28,594 bases of DNA from an uncultured Lachnospiraceae bacterium (GTDB taxonomy: Bacteria > Bacillota > Clostridia > Lachnospirales > Lachnospiraceae): contig CABSEG010000031.1 of assembly GCA_902476645.1 (NCBI GenBank), forward strand, positions 1-28,594, read 5' to 3'. Made by a program: the position numbers and the translations under genes. Shown here piece after piece: positions 1 to 7,359 of the stretch. The stretch's first letter is position 1. The number at the start of each line of letters is the position of its first letter. Under the pieces are notes generated by a model. That model searched no databases. It was not told the origin of the DNA and saw only the letters and a list, made by a program, of their open reading frames with translations.

Positions 1-1
1 G

Positions 2-640
2 GAGAATTTTTCTCTGACGGCTGTGTGGGAAAAGATTTCCGTATCTCAGGGAGTTTCGGAAGATCAAACGGGGCAAATTCCTTCCACAGAAAATTCGGGT
101 ACGGGAGAGGCACAAGGACAAAATGTCCGGCTTCTTAAGACCAGCCTGCGTCTGGCAAAGGGAAAGAAGGGGAAGCTTCAACTGCTCGGTGCTTCCGGAA
201 AAGTGACCTGGAAAAGCAGTGATGCCTCCGTTGTTTCCATTTCATCCACAGGAAGGGTAACAGGAAAAAGAGTGGGAAAAGCCAAAGTTACGGCTTCTTA
301 TCTTGGAGAAACCTTTACAGCCACTGTGACTGTGACTCCTGCCAGGGGAAAAATCATCCGTGTAAGACCTGCGAAAGCGGGAAGCATGGCAGTTAAATGG
401 AAAAAGATAAAACAGATAAAGGGATATCAAATTCGCTACGCAACAGATAAAAAGTTTAAAAAGAACGCGAAAACCCTTACCATAACCAAATCCAATATCC
501 AAAAAAGGACCATCCGCCGTCTGAAAAAGGGAAAAACTTATTATGTAAGCCTTCGCGCTTTTGCCACCTGGAAGGGAAAACGGATTTATGGAGATTACAG
601 TCAGACGGTGAAGGTAAAGATTCCAAACGGACATATTTGA
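2..640 (+). CDS. Surface protein with Big_2 and Fn3-like domains, C-terminal part (5' end outside window)
   Basis: The reading frame is open to the left edge, so this is the last 212 residues of a larger protein. A GTG at 23 could be mistaken for a start, but no ribosome binding site precedes it and the residues before it (ENFSLTAVWEK) look like the end of an InlB-type B-repeat. After a Ser/Thr/Gly/Gln-rich linker there is a bacterial Ig-like (Big_2) domain at about visible residues 47-112, recognisable from WKSSDASVVSIS followed by GRVTGKRVGKAKVTA, then a fibronectin type III-like domain at about 115-205 with the YQIRYAT and TYYVSLRAF strands. The protein is very Lys-rich and ends without a visible LPXTG signal or membrane segment. 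Such proteins are normally secreted or attached to the cell wall and act in adhesion or surface structure; the ligand cannot be read. A terminator follows. The domain call is fairly sure, the function is not. Confidence 0.8.
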   Translation, partial: ENFSLTAVWEKISVSQGVSEDQTGQIPSTENSGTGEAQGQNVRLLKTSLRLAKGKKGKLQLLGASGKVTWKSSDASVVSISSTGRVTGKRVGKAKVTASYLGETFTATVTVTPARGKIIRVRPAKAGSMAVKWKKIKQIKGYQIRYATDKKFKKNAKTLTITKSNIQKRTIRRLKKGKTYYVSLRAFATWKGKRIYGDYSQTVKVKIPNGHI

Positions 641-677
641 AAAGCTTGGATAAAATAGCATATACTGAGTAGCTTAG

Positions 678-709
678 AGCGCAATTCCAGATGGATTTGC
701 GCTTTTTTT
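678..709 (+). terminator. Rho-independent terminator after the surface protein gene
   Basis: AGCGCAA at 678-684 pairs with TTGCGCT at 697-703. After one mismatch three more pairs form (TCC/GGA) around an AGAT loop. A run of seven T ends at 709. It lies 38 bases after the stop at 640 and before the promoter of the CarD-like gene. Confidence 0.85.
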
Positions 710-721
710 GAAAAAATTTCC

Positions 722-750
722 TTACAAAGATCAAAAAAATCTGCTAAAAT
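722..750 (+). promoter_or_regulatory. Sigma-A type promoter of the CarD-like gene
   Basis: A -35 box TTACAA (722-727) and a -10 box TAAAAT (745-750) are separated by 17 bases. A TG at 742-743 gives an extended -10. The start codon is 43 bases downstream. Confidence 0.7.
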
Positions 751-792
751 AATAAAGGACCTGAATATTAACAGAAATGAGGGAGGGAACAT

Positions 793-1308
793 ATGTATCA
801 TGTGGGTGAATATGTAATAAAAGCAAGCCAGGGAGTATGCCGGGTGGAAGATATCCTGCCTTTAAATCTGCCCTATGGGAAAAAAAATCGCCTTTACTAT
901 CTGTTGATCCCAAAAGAGGATATAAAGGCAAAAATCTATGTTCCAGTGGACAGTGAGCACAGCGATCTTCGTAAGACTATGGATGAGAAAGAGGCATGGG
1001 AGATCATCGAAAAGATACCGGACATGCAAGAAGAATGGATTGTAAATGATAAGCTAAGGGAGCAGCGTTATAAAGAGGTGCTAAAAGCCGGCAGGCCGGA
1101 GGAACTGGCCGGTATGATCAAGAATCTTTATCAGCACAGACAAAAGCGAAACGCGTTGGGAAAACGGAATGGAGCCGTGGATGAACACCTGTTTCAGATC
1201 GCAGAAGAACATTTGTTTTCTGAGATATCATTTGTTATTGGCAGGGATAAGAAAGAAATCCGCAGCTTAATAGAGGAAACGATCCAAAGGAAACAAAAGG
1301 CAGAGTAA
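793..1308 (+). CDS. CarD-like transcriptional regulator
   Basis: This 171-residue protein opens with MYHVGEYVIKASQGVCRVEDI, the hallmark of the CarD/CdnL/TRCF RNA polymerase-interacting domain (about residues 1-60), with strands continuing to YVPVD near residue 52. The rest is a charged helical region, as in CarD proteins. Known members bind the RNA polymerase beta subunit, contact promoter DNA with the helical part and stabilise or modulate open complexes; they act in the cytoplasm on many promoters. The ATG at 793 is preceded by GGGAGG at 781-786, six bases away. The gene appears to be a single transcription unit, with an extended -10 promoter upstream and a perfect 11-bp terminator stem seven bases after the stop. 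Firmicutes often carry several CarD paralogues of about 160-170 residues, so the regulon cannot be inferred. Confidence 0.88.
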   Translation: MYHVGEYVIKASQGVCRVEDILPLNLPYGKKNRLYYLLIPKEDIKAKIYVPVDSEHSDLRKTMDEKEAWEIIEKIPDMQEEWIVNDKLREQRYKEVLKAGRPEELAGMIKNLYQHRQKRNALGKRNGAVDEHLFQIAEEHLFSEISFVIGRDKKEIRSLIEETIQRKQKAE

Positions 1309-1314
1309 GCATGA

Positions 1315-1358
1315 GGACATCCCTTAAGTCGAATGGACAAAGGGATGTCCCTCCTTTT
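1315..1358 (+). terminator. Rho-independent terminator after the CarD-like gene
   Basis: GGACATCCCTT (1315-1325) and AAGGGATGTCC (1340-1350) form a perfect 11-bp stem with a 14-base loop, followed by CTCCTTTTATTT. It also sits directly behind the stop of the convergent aldehyde dehydrogenase gene, but the minus-strand side has no T run. Confidence 0.85.
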
Positions 1359-2736
1359 ATTTCAAAAAGAAATGCAGAAGCTTGCTGTAAGCGGGTTTGT
1401 AGGGATGATAGCGCATGGGAAGATCCAGCCAGGTCTTTTTGTCCACAATACTTTTCTTGTGGGAAAAGGTCTCAAATCCCTCTCTGCCGTGGTAAGAACC
1501 CATCCCACTTTCGCCGAAACCGCCAAAGCCCATCTCACTTGTGGCCAGATGAATAATCGTGTCATTGATACAACCACCGCCAAAACCGCACCGGGAGGTG
1601 ATTTGCTTTGCGATACTCTTTTCTCCGGTAAAAATATAGAGAGCCAGAGGATGAGGCATGGCGTTGACCTTCTTGATGACCTCTTCGATGGAATCGTAGG
1701 TTAAAATGGGCATCAGAGGACCAAAGATTTCCTCCTGCATGACCCCATCCTCGAAGGTGACAGAATCCATCACTGTGGGTTCAATCCTGAGTGATTTCGG
1801 ATCCGCGCCTCCTCCGCAGATGACTTTATCCTGACGGATCAATCCTAAAATGCGTTGAAAATGCTTTTCATTGATGATAGAGCCATATTCCGGATTAGAG
1901 AGAGGATGTTCCCCAAATTGGAGTCGAATTTGACGTTTGATTTCCGAGACAAGATCGTCTTTGATCCTGCTGTCACAGTAGATATAGTCAGGGGCCACAC
2001 AAGTCTGACCGCAGTTTAAGAATTTGCCAAAGACAATTCTTTTGGCAGCCAGCTTCAGATTCGCACTCTGTTCCACAATACAGGGGCTTTTCCCTCCAAG
2101 CTCCAGAGTGACGGGAGTAAGGTGAACGGCAGCGTGGCGCATAACTTCTTTGCCAACCGCCTGACTTCCCGTGAAAAAGATATAGTCAAAGTGCTGTTCC
2201 AGAAGGACTGTGTTTTCCGCCCTGCCTCCGGTGACAACACAGACAAAGGATTCATCGAAGCATTCCCGGATGATGGTCTGAATGATATCGCTGGTAGCTT
2301 TCGAGTAGGCGCTGGGCTTTAGAATGGCGGTGTTTCCGGCGGCAATGGCGTCTGCCAGGGGATCCAACGTCAGCATAAAGGGATAATTCCATGGGCTCAT
2401 AATTAGGACAGTTCCGTAGGGAGAGGGCTTTTGAAAGCTTCTGGAGTGAAACTGCGCCAGAGGAGTACGCACCCTCCGCTCTCTGGCAAAGGCGCGGGTA
2501 TGCCGGATCATATAGCTAAGCTCACTTAGAACCATTCCGGTCTCACACATATAGGATTCAAAGCTGCTCTTTCCCAGATCTTGTCGCAGAGCATGGTGGA
2601 TATCCTCTTCGTGACGCAGGATAGCAGTGCGCAGTCTTTTTAACGCCTGGATTCTATGTTCTACGTTGAGAGTGGCTCCGGAAGCGAAATAAGCCCGCTG
2701 TTTTTTCAGAATTTTTTTAATCTCTTGTTCATTCAT
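1357..2736 (-). CDS. NAD(P)-dependent aldehyde dehydrogenase
   Basis: The 459-residue product is a full-length aldehyde dehydrogenase of the class 3-like group (about 450-490 residues). It would oxidise an aldehyde to the acid, or work with the adjoining alcohol dehydrogenase on the same aldehyde. Visible family features are SPWNYPF with Asn117, the general-base motif LELGGKS with Glu212, and the nucleophile in FLNCGQTCVAPDY with Cys246. The C-terminal end (KLLHFFLK) is of the class 3 kind, which in some relatives mediates membrane association. The ATG at 2736 lies inside the end of the upstream Fe-alcohol dehydrogenase gene (8-base overlap), and AGGAGG-like sequence within that gene precedes it, so the two are translationally coupled. 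Expression would come from the promoter at 4012-4040. The substrate cannot be read; long-chain or aromatic aldehydes are the usual choices in this class. Confidence 0.9.
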   Translation of the reverse strand: MNEQEIKKILKKQRAYFASGATLNVEHRIQALKRLRTAILRHEEDIHHALRQDLGKSSFESYMCETGMVLSELSYMIRHTRAFARERRVRTPLAQFHSRSFQKPSPYGTVLIMSPWNYPFMLTLDPLADAIAAGNTAILKPSAYSKATSDIIQTIIRECFDESFVCVVTGGRAENTVLLEQHFDYIFFTGSQAVGKEVMRHAAVHLTPVTLELGGKSPCIVEQSANLKLAAKRIVFGKFLNCGQTCVAPDYIYCDSRIKDDLVSEIKRQIRLQFGEHPLSNPEYGSIINEKHFQRILGLIRQDKVICGGGADPKSLRIEPTVMDSVTFEDGVMQEEIFGPLMPILTYDSIEEVIKKVNAMPHPLALYIFTGEKSIAKQITSRCGFGGGCINDTIIHLATSEMGFGGFGESGMGSYHGREGFETFSHKKSIVDKKTWLDLPMRYHPYKPAYSKLLHFFLK

Positions 2737-3961
2737 GTTTGGCCTCCTTTTGGTCCTGGGACTCTTCCATTAAGAGATAGTAAAAGGTTTCCAACTGTTC
2801 AGCGTCCATCAGTACGGGGACGGGATAGAGCGGATTGGCTTCTTTGTCGGCATAGTGGGCCAGCTTTGGAATGTCTTCCTCACGGATTTGCGGAATGGTA
2901 TCTCCGATACCAAAGCGTTGCTTCATATCCTGTATAGCGCCAATGAAAGCCTCGGCAGCTGTGGCACAGGGAGTCTTTGTATCTGCAACCCCTGCCTCGA
3001 TGGCCAGCTGATGCAGCTTTTTGTGAATGGAGGAGCCATAGGCTTTCAGCACATAGGGCAACAGGGTGGCATTCGCCAAACCATGGGGGACGTTGTACTC
3101 GCCTCCCAGAGAATGGGCTACGGCATGAACATATCCCACATAGGATTTTGTGAAAGCGCAACCTGCATAATAAGAGGCCCGCAACATGTTCTGTCTGGCC
3201 TCTATATTTTGTCCATCCTGATAGGCAATATCCAGATTTTCAAAAATCAGCTTTACTGCTCGTCTGGCGTTTTTTCTGGTGCCGGCAGTAGTGGAGTTTC
3301 CAATGTAGGCTTCCACGGCGTGGGTGAGTGCGTCCATCCCTGTTGTGGCAGTCAGGAATGGAGGCAGCCCCAGCGTAACCTTCGGGTCCAGAAGCGCGTA
3401 TTTGGGTATCAGAGGAAAATCATTGATAGCGTATTTATGCCGAGTTTCAGCATCGGTGATAACAGCGGCCAAGGTGGTTTCGCTTCCGGTACCGGCTGTG
3501 GTGGGGACAGCGATAAGAAGGGGAAGTTTCTTCCGTACTTTTAAAATCCCCTTCATCTTTGCAAGAGACTTTCCGGGCCTTGCAATACAGGCTCCAACGG
3601 CCTTGGCGCAGTCGATACTGGAACCGCCTCCAAAACCGATAATGGACTGACAGTTCTGTTCCCGGTAAAGATTCACAGCCTCAGCGACATTTACTGTGGT
3701 GGGATTGGCTACTGTTTTGTCGTAGATCCAATAAGATATCTGATTTTTTTGAAGGGCTTTTTCCAGTGGCGCGATCAGTCCCAGACCGCGGATTCCCGAA
3801 TCAGTGATAATCAGAACCCGCATGGTATCTTTTTCCCTGAGAATCCCCGCCAGTTTTCCGGGAGAATTGATGATTTTGGGATGGCGATAGGGAAGAAATG
3901 GAAGAGCCAGTTTGAATATGGTCTGAAAGGTTCTACAATAGATTTTTTTTAGTGGTTTCAT
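2729..3961 (-). CDS. Iron-containing alcohol dehydrogenase (group III)
   Basis: This 410-residue protein reduces an aldehyde to an alcohol, or the reverse, with NAD(P)H and a divalent metal, normally Fe2+. Motifs in order are GFGGGSSIDCAKAVG (nucleotide binding), PTTAGTGSETT, GMDALTHAVEAYIG, and the metal-binding HAVAHSLGGEYNVPHGLANA with several His ligands. The first 30 residues are a partly hydrophobic extension before the catalytic fold. It is the first gene of a two-gene minus-strand operon with the aldehyde dehydrogenase, which suggests the pair interconvert alcohol, aldehyde and acid of one substrate. AAGGGG about 12 bases upstream is a somewhat distant ribosome binding site; the ATG at 3961 is still the best start because the extension is in frame and no better site follows. 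A 17-spaced promoter lies at 4012-4040. Confidence 0.92.
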   Translation of the reverse strand: MKPLKKIYCRTFQTIFKLALPFLPYRHPKIINSPGKLAGILREKDTMRVLIITDSGIRGLGLIAPLEKALQKNQISYWIYDKTVANPTTVNVAEAVNLYREQNCQSIIGFGGGSSIDCAKAVGACIARPGKSLAKMKGILKVRKKLPLLIAVPTTAGTGSETTLAAVITDAETRHKYAINDFPLIPKYALLDPKVTLGLPPFLTATTGMDALTHAVEAYIGNSTTAGTRKNARRAVKLIFENLDIAYQDGQNIEARQNMLRASYYAGCAFTKSYVGYVHAVAHSLGGEYNVPHGLANATLLPYVLKAYGSSIHKKLHQLAIEAGVADTKTPCATAAEAFIGAIQDMKQRFGIGDTIPQIREEDIPKLAHYADKEANPLYPVPVLMDAEQLETFYYLLMEESQDQKEAKHE

Positions 3962-4011
3962 AGAAATCGAAGATCCCCTTTCTATATGTAAATGGTAGAA
4001 AAACTCTTTTA

Positions 4012-4040
4012 ACTATAGCATGGGGATTTTAAAATTTCAA
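4012..4040 (-). promoter_or_regulatory. Promoter of the Fe-alcohol/aldehyde dehydrogenase operon
   Basis: On the minus strand TTGAAA (4040-4035) and TATAGT (4017-4012) are 17 bases apart, with TGC before the -10 giving an extended element. It points away from the promoter at 4059-4087, so the two are back to back. Confidence 0.8.
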
Positions 4041-4058
4041 CTGATGTATGGACATTTC

Positions 4059-4087
4059 TTGACCGGGAAGGGCATCAATAATATAAT
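4059..4087 (+). promoter_or_regulatory. Promoter of the DUF2284/amidase operon
   Basis: TTGACC (4059-4064) and a perfect TATAAT (4082-4087) are spaced by 17 bases, close to the vegetative consensus. The start codon is at 4141. Only 18 bases separate its -35 from that of the divergent dehydrogenase promoter. Confidence 0.85.
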
Positions 4088-4140
4088 GAAATGAAACAGA
4101 ATAGCATATTGACAGCTGAAGAAGGGAGTGGAGCAAGGAT

Positions 4141-4710
4141 ATGAGATATCAGACTAAAAAGCTGGAAGGAGGGATTGATATTCCCACATATTTGAAGGAA
4201 TATGTGGATATTCCCACCTTTTTGGAATGCTGCAAGGCCTGTCCCAACTATGGGAACCTGTGGAGTTGTCCGCCCTATGATTTTGACGTGGAAGATTATT
4301 GGAGGCAGTTTGCGTATATTCAGGTTTATGCCACACAGATTTTATTTGACCGGGAGGATACGCAGCGCACTTATGATAGCTGTGAGCTTCAGCAGATCAT
4401 GGAAGAAATCCTGGGAAAAGAAAAGGCCAGGCTGGCCGGATGGATGGAGCAAAAGGAGAAGGAGTATCCAGGAAGTCGCGCTTTGTCTGCGGGGAGCTGT
4501 ATGCTGTGTGCCAGCTGTTGCCGGAAGGAGAAACAGCCTTGTCGTCATCCAGAGAGAATGCGCTATTCTATCGAATCCCTGGGCGGAAATGTGGGTAAGA
4601 CGGCCAGTAAGCTGTTGGGTGTGGAGCTGATGTGGATGGAAGAAAAAAAGCTGCCCGCTTATTTTGTACTGGTAAACGGACTGCTGCTGCCGGGAAACCA
4701 GGAGGTGTGA
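4141..4710 (+). CDS. DUF2284 Cys-rich metal-binding protein
   Basis: The 189-residue protein matches the DUF2284 family, called predicted metal-binding proteins, whose reaction is unknown. Two Cys clusters are visible: Cys30, Cys31, Cys34 and Cys43 in a CCKACPNYGNLWSCPPYDF motif near the N-terminus, and Cys119, Cys122, Cys125, Cys126 and Cys133 in a CMLCASCCRKEKQPC motif, which resembles an iron-sulfur cluster site. There is no signal peptide or membrane segment, so it should be cytoplasmic. The stop is one base before the start of the amidase gene, whose AGGAGGTG ribosome binding site lies inside this gene, so the two are coupled. It is driven by the near-consensus promoter at 4059-4087. The family call is strong; the role is not known, and a redox or metal-handling part is only inferred from the cysteines. 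Confidence 0.85.
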   Translation: MRYQTKKLEGGIDIPTYLKEYVDIPTFLECCKACPNYGNLWSCPPYDFDVEDYWRQFAYIQVYATQILFDREDTQRTYDSCELQQIMEEILGKEKARLAGWMEQKEKEYPGSRALSAGSCMLCASCCRKEKQPCRHPERMRYSIESLGGNVGKTASKLLGVELMWMEEKKLPAYFVLVNGLLLPGNQEV

Positions 4711-4711
4711 G

Positions 4712-5545
4712 ATGAAGAAAGTTGTGGCTGCTGTGATTCAGATGGATTCCCAAAACCAGGTGGAGGAAAACTTACGGAAGGCAGCTGATCTGATCGGGGA
4801 GGCGGCCAAAAAAGGGGCGAAACTGGTGGCCTTGCCGGAGACGGTAAATTATATTGGGGATGATCCGGAGGATGCAGCGGAAGACATACCGGGAGGTCCC
4901 TCTTATTGCCTGTTTTCGGAATTGGCCCGGACATATGGGATCTGGCTGCATGCAGGCAGCATTACGGAGAAGCGAAGAGAGGGACTTCCCTGTAATACCA
5001 CGATGGTGTTTCAGCCACAGGGGGAGCTTGTGGCCACTTACCGGAAGCTGCATCCTTTTGACGTGGAAATCGAGAATGGCCCGAGTGTACGGGAATCCGA
5101 CCGGATCTTTCCGGGGAATCAAATTGTGACTGTGAAAACCGATGTGGCAGGTGTTCTGGGCCTGGGAATTTGTTATGATCTTCGGTTCTGTGAGCAGTTT
5201 CGTCTGATGGCTTTAGAAGGAGCGCAGGTATTCATTTTGCCTGCGGACTTTACCACCCATACCGGGAAGGATCACTGGGAGGTACTGCTTCGGGCCAGAG
5301 CTATTGAGAATGGATGTTTTGTGCTGGCCCCGGGCCAGATCGGAAGGAAACCCAAATATGCTTCTTACGGCAGATCCATGATTGTAGATCCTTGGGGAAA
5401 TGTTTTGGCAAAAGCGGGGGACGCCCAGGAGGTGATTATGGCAGAGCTGGATTTTGATTATCAAAGAAGAATCCGGCAACAGTTGCAGACGCTGGAAAAC
5501 CGAAGGGCAGATTTGTACCGGTTGAAGAAAAAAACACGGTTATAA
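4712..5545 (+). CDS. Carbon-nitrogen hydrolase (nitrilase family, Nit/omega-amidase-like)
   Basis: This 277-residue enzyme belongs to the nitrilase superfamily and hydrolyses an amide C-N bond. The Glu-Lys-Cys triad is complete: Glu43 in VALPETVNYIGD, Lys112 in TYRKLHPFDVEI and Cys154 in LGLGICYDLRFCE. The KLHPFDVEI and YDLRF sequences resemble the Nit1/Nit2 branch (deaminated glutathione amidase or omega-amidase), which removes toxic 2-oxo amides such as alpha-ketoglutaramate. The length is normal for single-domain members. It starts one base after the DUF2284 gene with an excellent AGGAGGTG site. No terminator is clear after the stop; the next promoter is at 5578. The family is certain, the substrate is an inference from motif similarity. 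Confidence 0.9.
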   Translation: MKKVVAAVIQMDSQNQVEENLRKAADLIGEAAKKGAKLVALPETVNYIGDDPEDAAEDIPGGPSYCLFSELARTYGIWLHAGSITEKRREGLPCNTTMVFQPQGELVATYRKLHPFDVEIENGPSVRESDRIFPGNQIVTVKTDVAGVLGLGICYDLRFCEQFRLMALEGAQVFILPADFTTHTGKDHWEVLLRARAIENGCFVLAPGQIGRKPKYASYGRSMIVDPWGNVLAKAGDAQEVIMAELDFDYQRRIRQQLQTLENRRADLYRLKKKTRL

Positions 5546-5577
5546 GAGGCATTTCTTTTGTTTTGCAGGGAAAAGCC

Positions 5578-5606
5578 TTGTCATCCGACTTGTTTTGCAT
5601 TACAAT
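5578..5606 (+). promoter_or_regulatory. Promoter of the ecfA1-ecfA2-ecfT-truA operon
   Basis: TTGTCA (5578-5583) and TACAAT (5601-5606) are separated by exactly 17 bases. A 7-bp inverted repeat, TCCGACT at 5584-5590 and AGTCGGA at 5614-5620, has one arm in the spacer and the other just beyond the predicted start, so it flanks the -10 box and may be an operator. Confidence 0.75.
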
Positions 5607-5665
5607 AGACCCTAGTCGGAAAATAGCCAAACGCGCGCTTGGCAGGCGGCTTTAGGAGGAAATGG

Positions 5666-6511
5666 ATGGGAATCATAGAAGCAACGAAGTTGATGTTTGA
5701 ATATATCAAATATGGAGAGGACGGAGGTATTGAATCCACGTACCGGGCCATAGATGATGTGGATTTGGATGTAAAGAGGGGAGAGTTTGTGGCTATTTTA
5801 GGGCACAACGGTTCTGGAAAATCAACCCTTGCCAAACACATCAATGCGATTTTAATTCCCACCGGAGGAACCCTGTATGTGGATGGAAAGGATACCTCGG
5901 ACGAAGAGAATGTGTGGGATGTGCGAAAGAGCGCAGGGATGGTCTTTCAAAATCCGGACAATCAGATTATCGGTACCGTGGTAGAAGAGGATGTGGGGTT
6001 TGGCCCGGAGAATATGGGAGTGCCGACCCAGGAGATCTGGGAGAGAGTGGCAGAAAGCCTGAAAGCGGTTGGCATGTGGGAATACCGGAAGTCCTCCCCT
6101 AATAAGCTGTCGGGAGGGCAGAAACAGAGGGTGGCCATCGCCGGAGTTGTGGCCATGCATCCTAAGTGTATTGTGCTGGATGAGCCAACGGCGATGCTGG
6201 ATCCCAACGGCCGCAAGGAAGTGATTCGCACGGTGAGAGCGCTAAACCAGGTGGAGGATGTGACCGTGCTTTTGATTACTCACTACATGGAGGAGGTAAT
6301 CTATGCGGACAAGGTGATTGTCATGGATGATGGGAAAATTGTTATGCAGGGAACACCCAGAGAAATATTTTCCCAGGTAGATACGCTAAAGAAGTATGGA
6401 CTGGACGTACCTCAGGTGACGATGCTGGCCCACGAGCTTCGAAAAGAGGGCCTGGCAATTCCGGAGGGCATTTTGAGTGTGGAAGAATTGGTGGATCAAT
6501 TATGTCGATAA
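5666..6511 (+). CDS. ecfA1: Energy-coupling factor transporter ATPase EcfA1
   Basis: EcfA1 is one of two ATPases that power ECF vitamin and metal importers at the inner face of the membrane. The 281-residue protein carries Walker A GHNGSGKST at about 46-54, Q-loop FQNPDNQI, ABC signature LSGGQKQRVAIAG, Walker B CIVLDEPTAMLDP and the switch His in LITHYMEE. The PDNQ and AMLDP variants are typical of EcfA1 as opposed to EcfA2. A TTG at 5639 is in frame but lies upstream of the ribosome binding site; AGGAGG at 5654-5659 is six bases from the ATG at 5666, which is therefore chosen. ecfA2 follows with a 10-base overlap. No substrate-binding S subunit gene is in the window, which fits a group II module shared by several S components encoded elsewhere. 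Confidence 0.95.
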   Translation: MGIIEATKLMFEYIKYGEDGGIESTYRAIDDVDLDVKRGEFVAILGHNGSGKSTLAKHINAILIPTGGTLYVDGKDTSDEENVWDVRKSAGMVFQNPDNQIIGTVVEEDVGFGPENMGVPTQEIWERVAESLKAVGMWEYRKSSPNKLSGGQKQRVAIAGVVAMHPKCIVLDEPTAMLDPNGRKEVIRTVRALNQVEDVTVLLITHYMEEVIYADKVIVMDDGKIVMQGTPREIFSQVDTLKKYGLDVPQVTMLAHELRKEGLAIPEGILSVEELVDQLCR

Positions 6512-7359
6512 AAGTAGAACATGTAAGTTATCTGTACGGGCAGGGAACAGCTTTTGAGAAAAAGGCTTTGGACGATGTAAGCCTTATGCTGCCGGACGGG
6601 CAGTTTCTGGGGATCATCGGGCATACCGGTTCGGGGAAATCAACCCTGATTCAACATCTGAACGGGCTGCTTAAGGCGACCTCAGGAACCATATATTATG
6701 ATGGGGAGAACATCTATCAGGAAGGCTATTCCATGAGAAAACTGCGGGAGAAGGTGGGGCTGGTCTTTCAGTATCCGGAGCATCAGCTTTTTGAGACGGA
6801 TGTGTTTACGGATGTGTGCTTTGGCCCAAAGAATCAGGGCTTACCGATGGAAGAGATGGAGCAGAGAGCCCTGGAAGCCTTACAGCAGGTGGGACTTAAG
6901 GAGAAGTATTACCGAAAGTCTCCCTTTGAGCTTTCTGGCGGGCAAAAGCGGAGGGTGGCCATCGCCGGAATTTTGGCCATGCATCCGAAGGTGTTGATTT
7001 TGGATGAGCCTACGGCAGGACTGGACCCCAGGGGCAGGGATGAGATTTTGGATCAGATTCATATGCTGCACCGGGAGAGAAAGATCACAGTGGTGCTGGT
7101 CTCCCATAGTATGGAGGATATTGCCCGCTATGTGGAACGAATGATTGTAATGAACCGGGGACAGGTGATGTTCGACGGCACCCCCAGGGAGGTCTTTTCT
7201 CATTATAAGGAACTGGAGGCGATTGGCCTGGCAGCACCGGCGGTCACATACGTGGTTAAGAAACTGGAAGAAAAGGGATTTGCCATAGACACCTCGGCCA
7301 CCACGGTGGAGGAGGCAAAGACAGCAATTTTAGAGGCGTTAGGGAAGAAGAAATTATGA
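6502..7359 (+). CDS. ecfA2: Energy-coupling factor transporter ATPase EcfA2
   Basis: This is the second ATPase of the ECF module and forms a heterodimer with EcfA1 that docks on EcfT. The 285 residues include Walker A GHTGSGKST, Q-loop FQYPEHQLF, signature LSGGQKRRVAIAG, Walker B VLILDEPTAGLDP and the switch His in LVSHSMED. The YPEHQ motif is characteristic of EcfA2. The ATG at 6502 is within the end of ecfA1 (10-base overlap) and has only a weak GGTGG site, so translation is probably coupled to ecfA1. Its stop overlaps the ecfT start in an ATGA. The order ecfA1-ecfA2-ecfT-truA is conserved in many Firmicutes, where it often lies beside ribosomal protein genes; here those are absent and a nitrilase gene precedes it. 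Confidence 0.95.
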   Translation: MSIKVEHVSYLYGQGTAFEKKALDDVSLMLPDGQFLGIIGHTGSGKSTLIQHLNGLLKATSGTIYYDGENIYQEGYSMRKLREKVGLVFQYPEHQLFETDVFTDVCFGPKNQGLPMEEMEQRALEALQQVGLKEKYYRKSPFELSGGQKRRVAIAGILAMHPKVLILDEPTAGLDPRGRDEILDQIHMLHRERKITVVLVSHSMEDIARYVERMIVMNRGQVMFDGTPREVFSHYKELEAIGLAAPAVTYVVKKLEEKGFAIDTSATTVEEAKTAILEALGKKKL

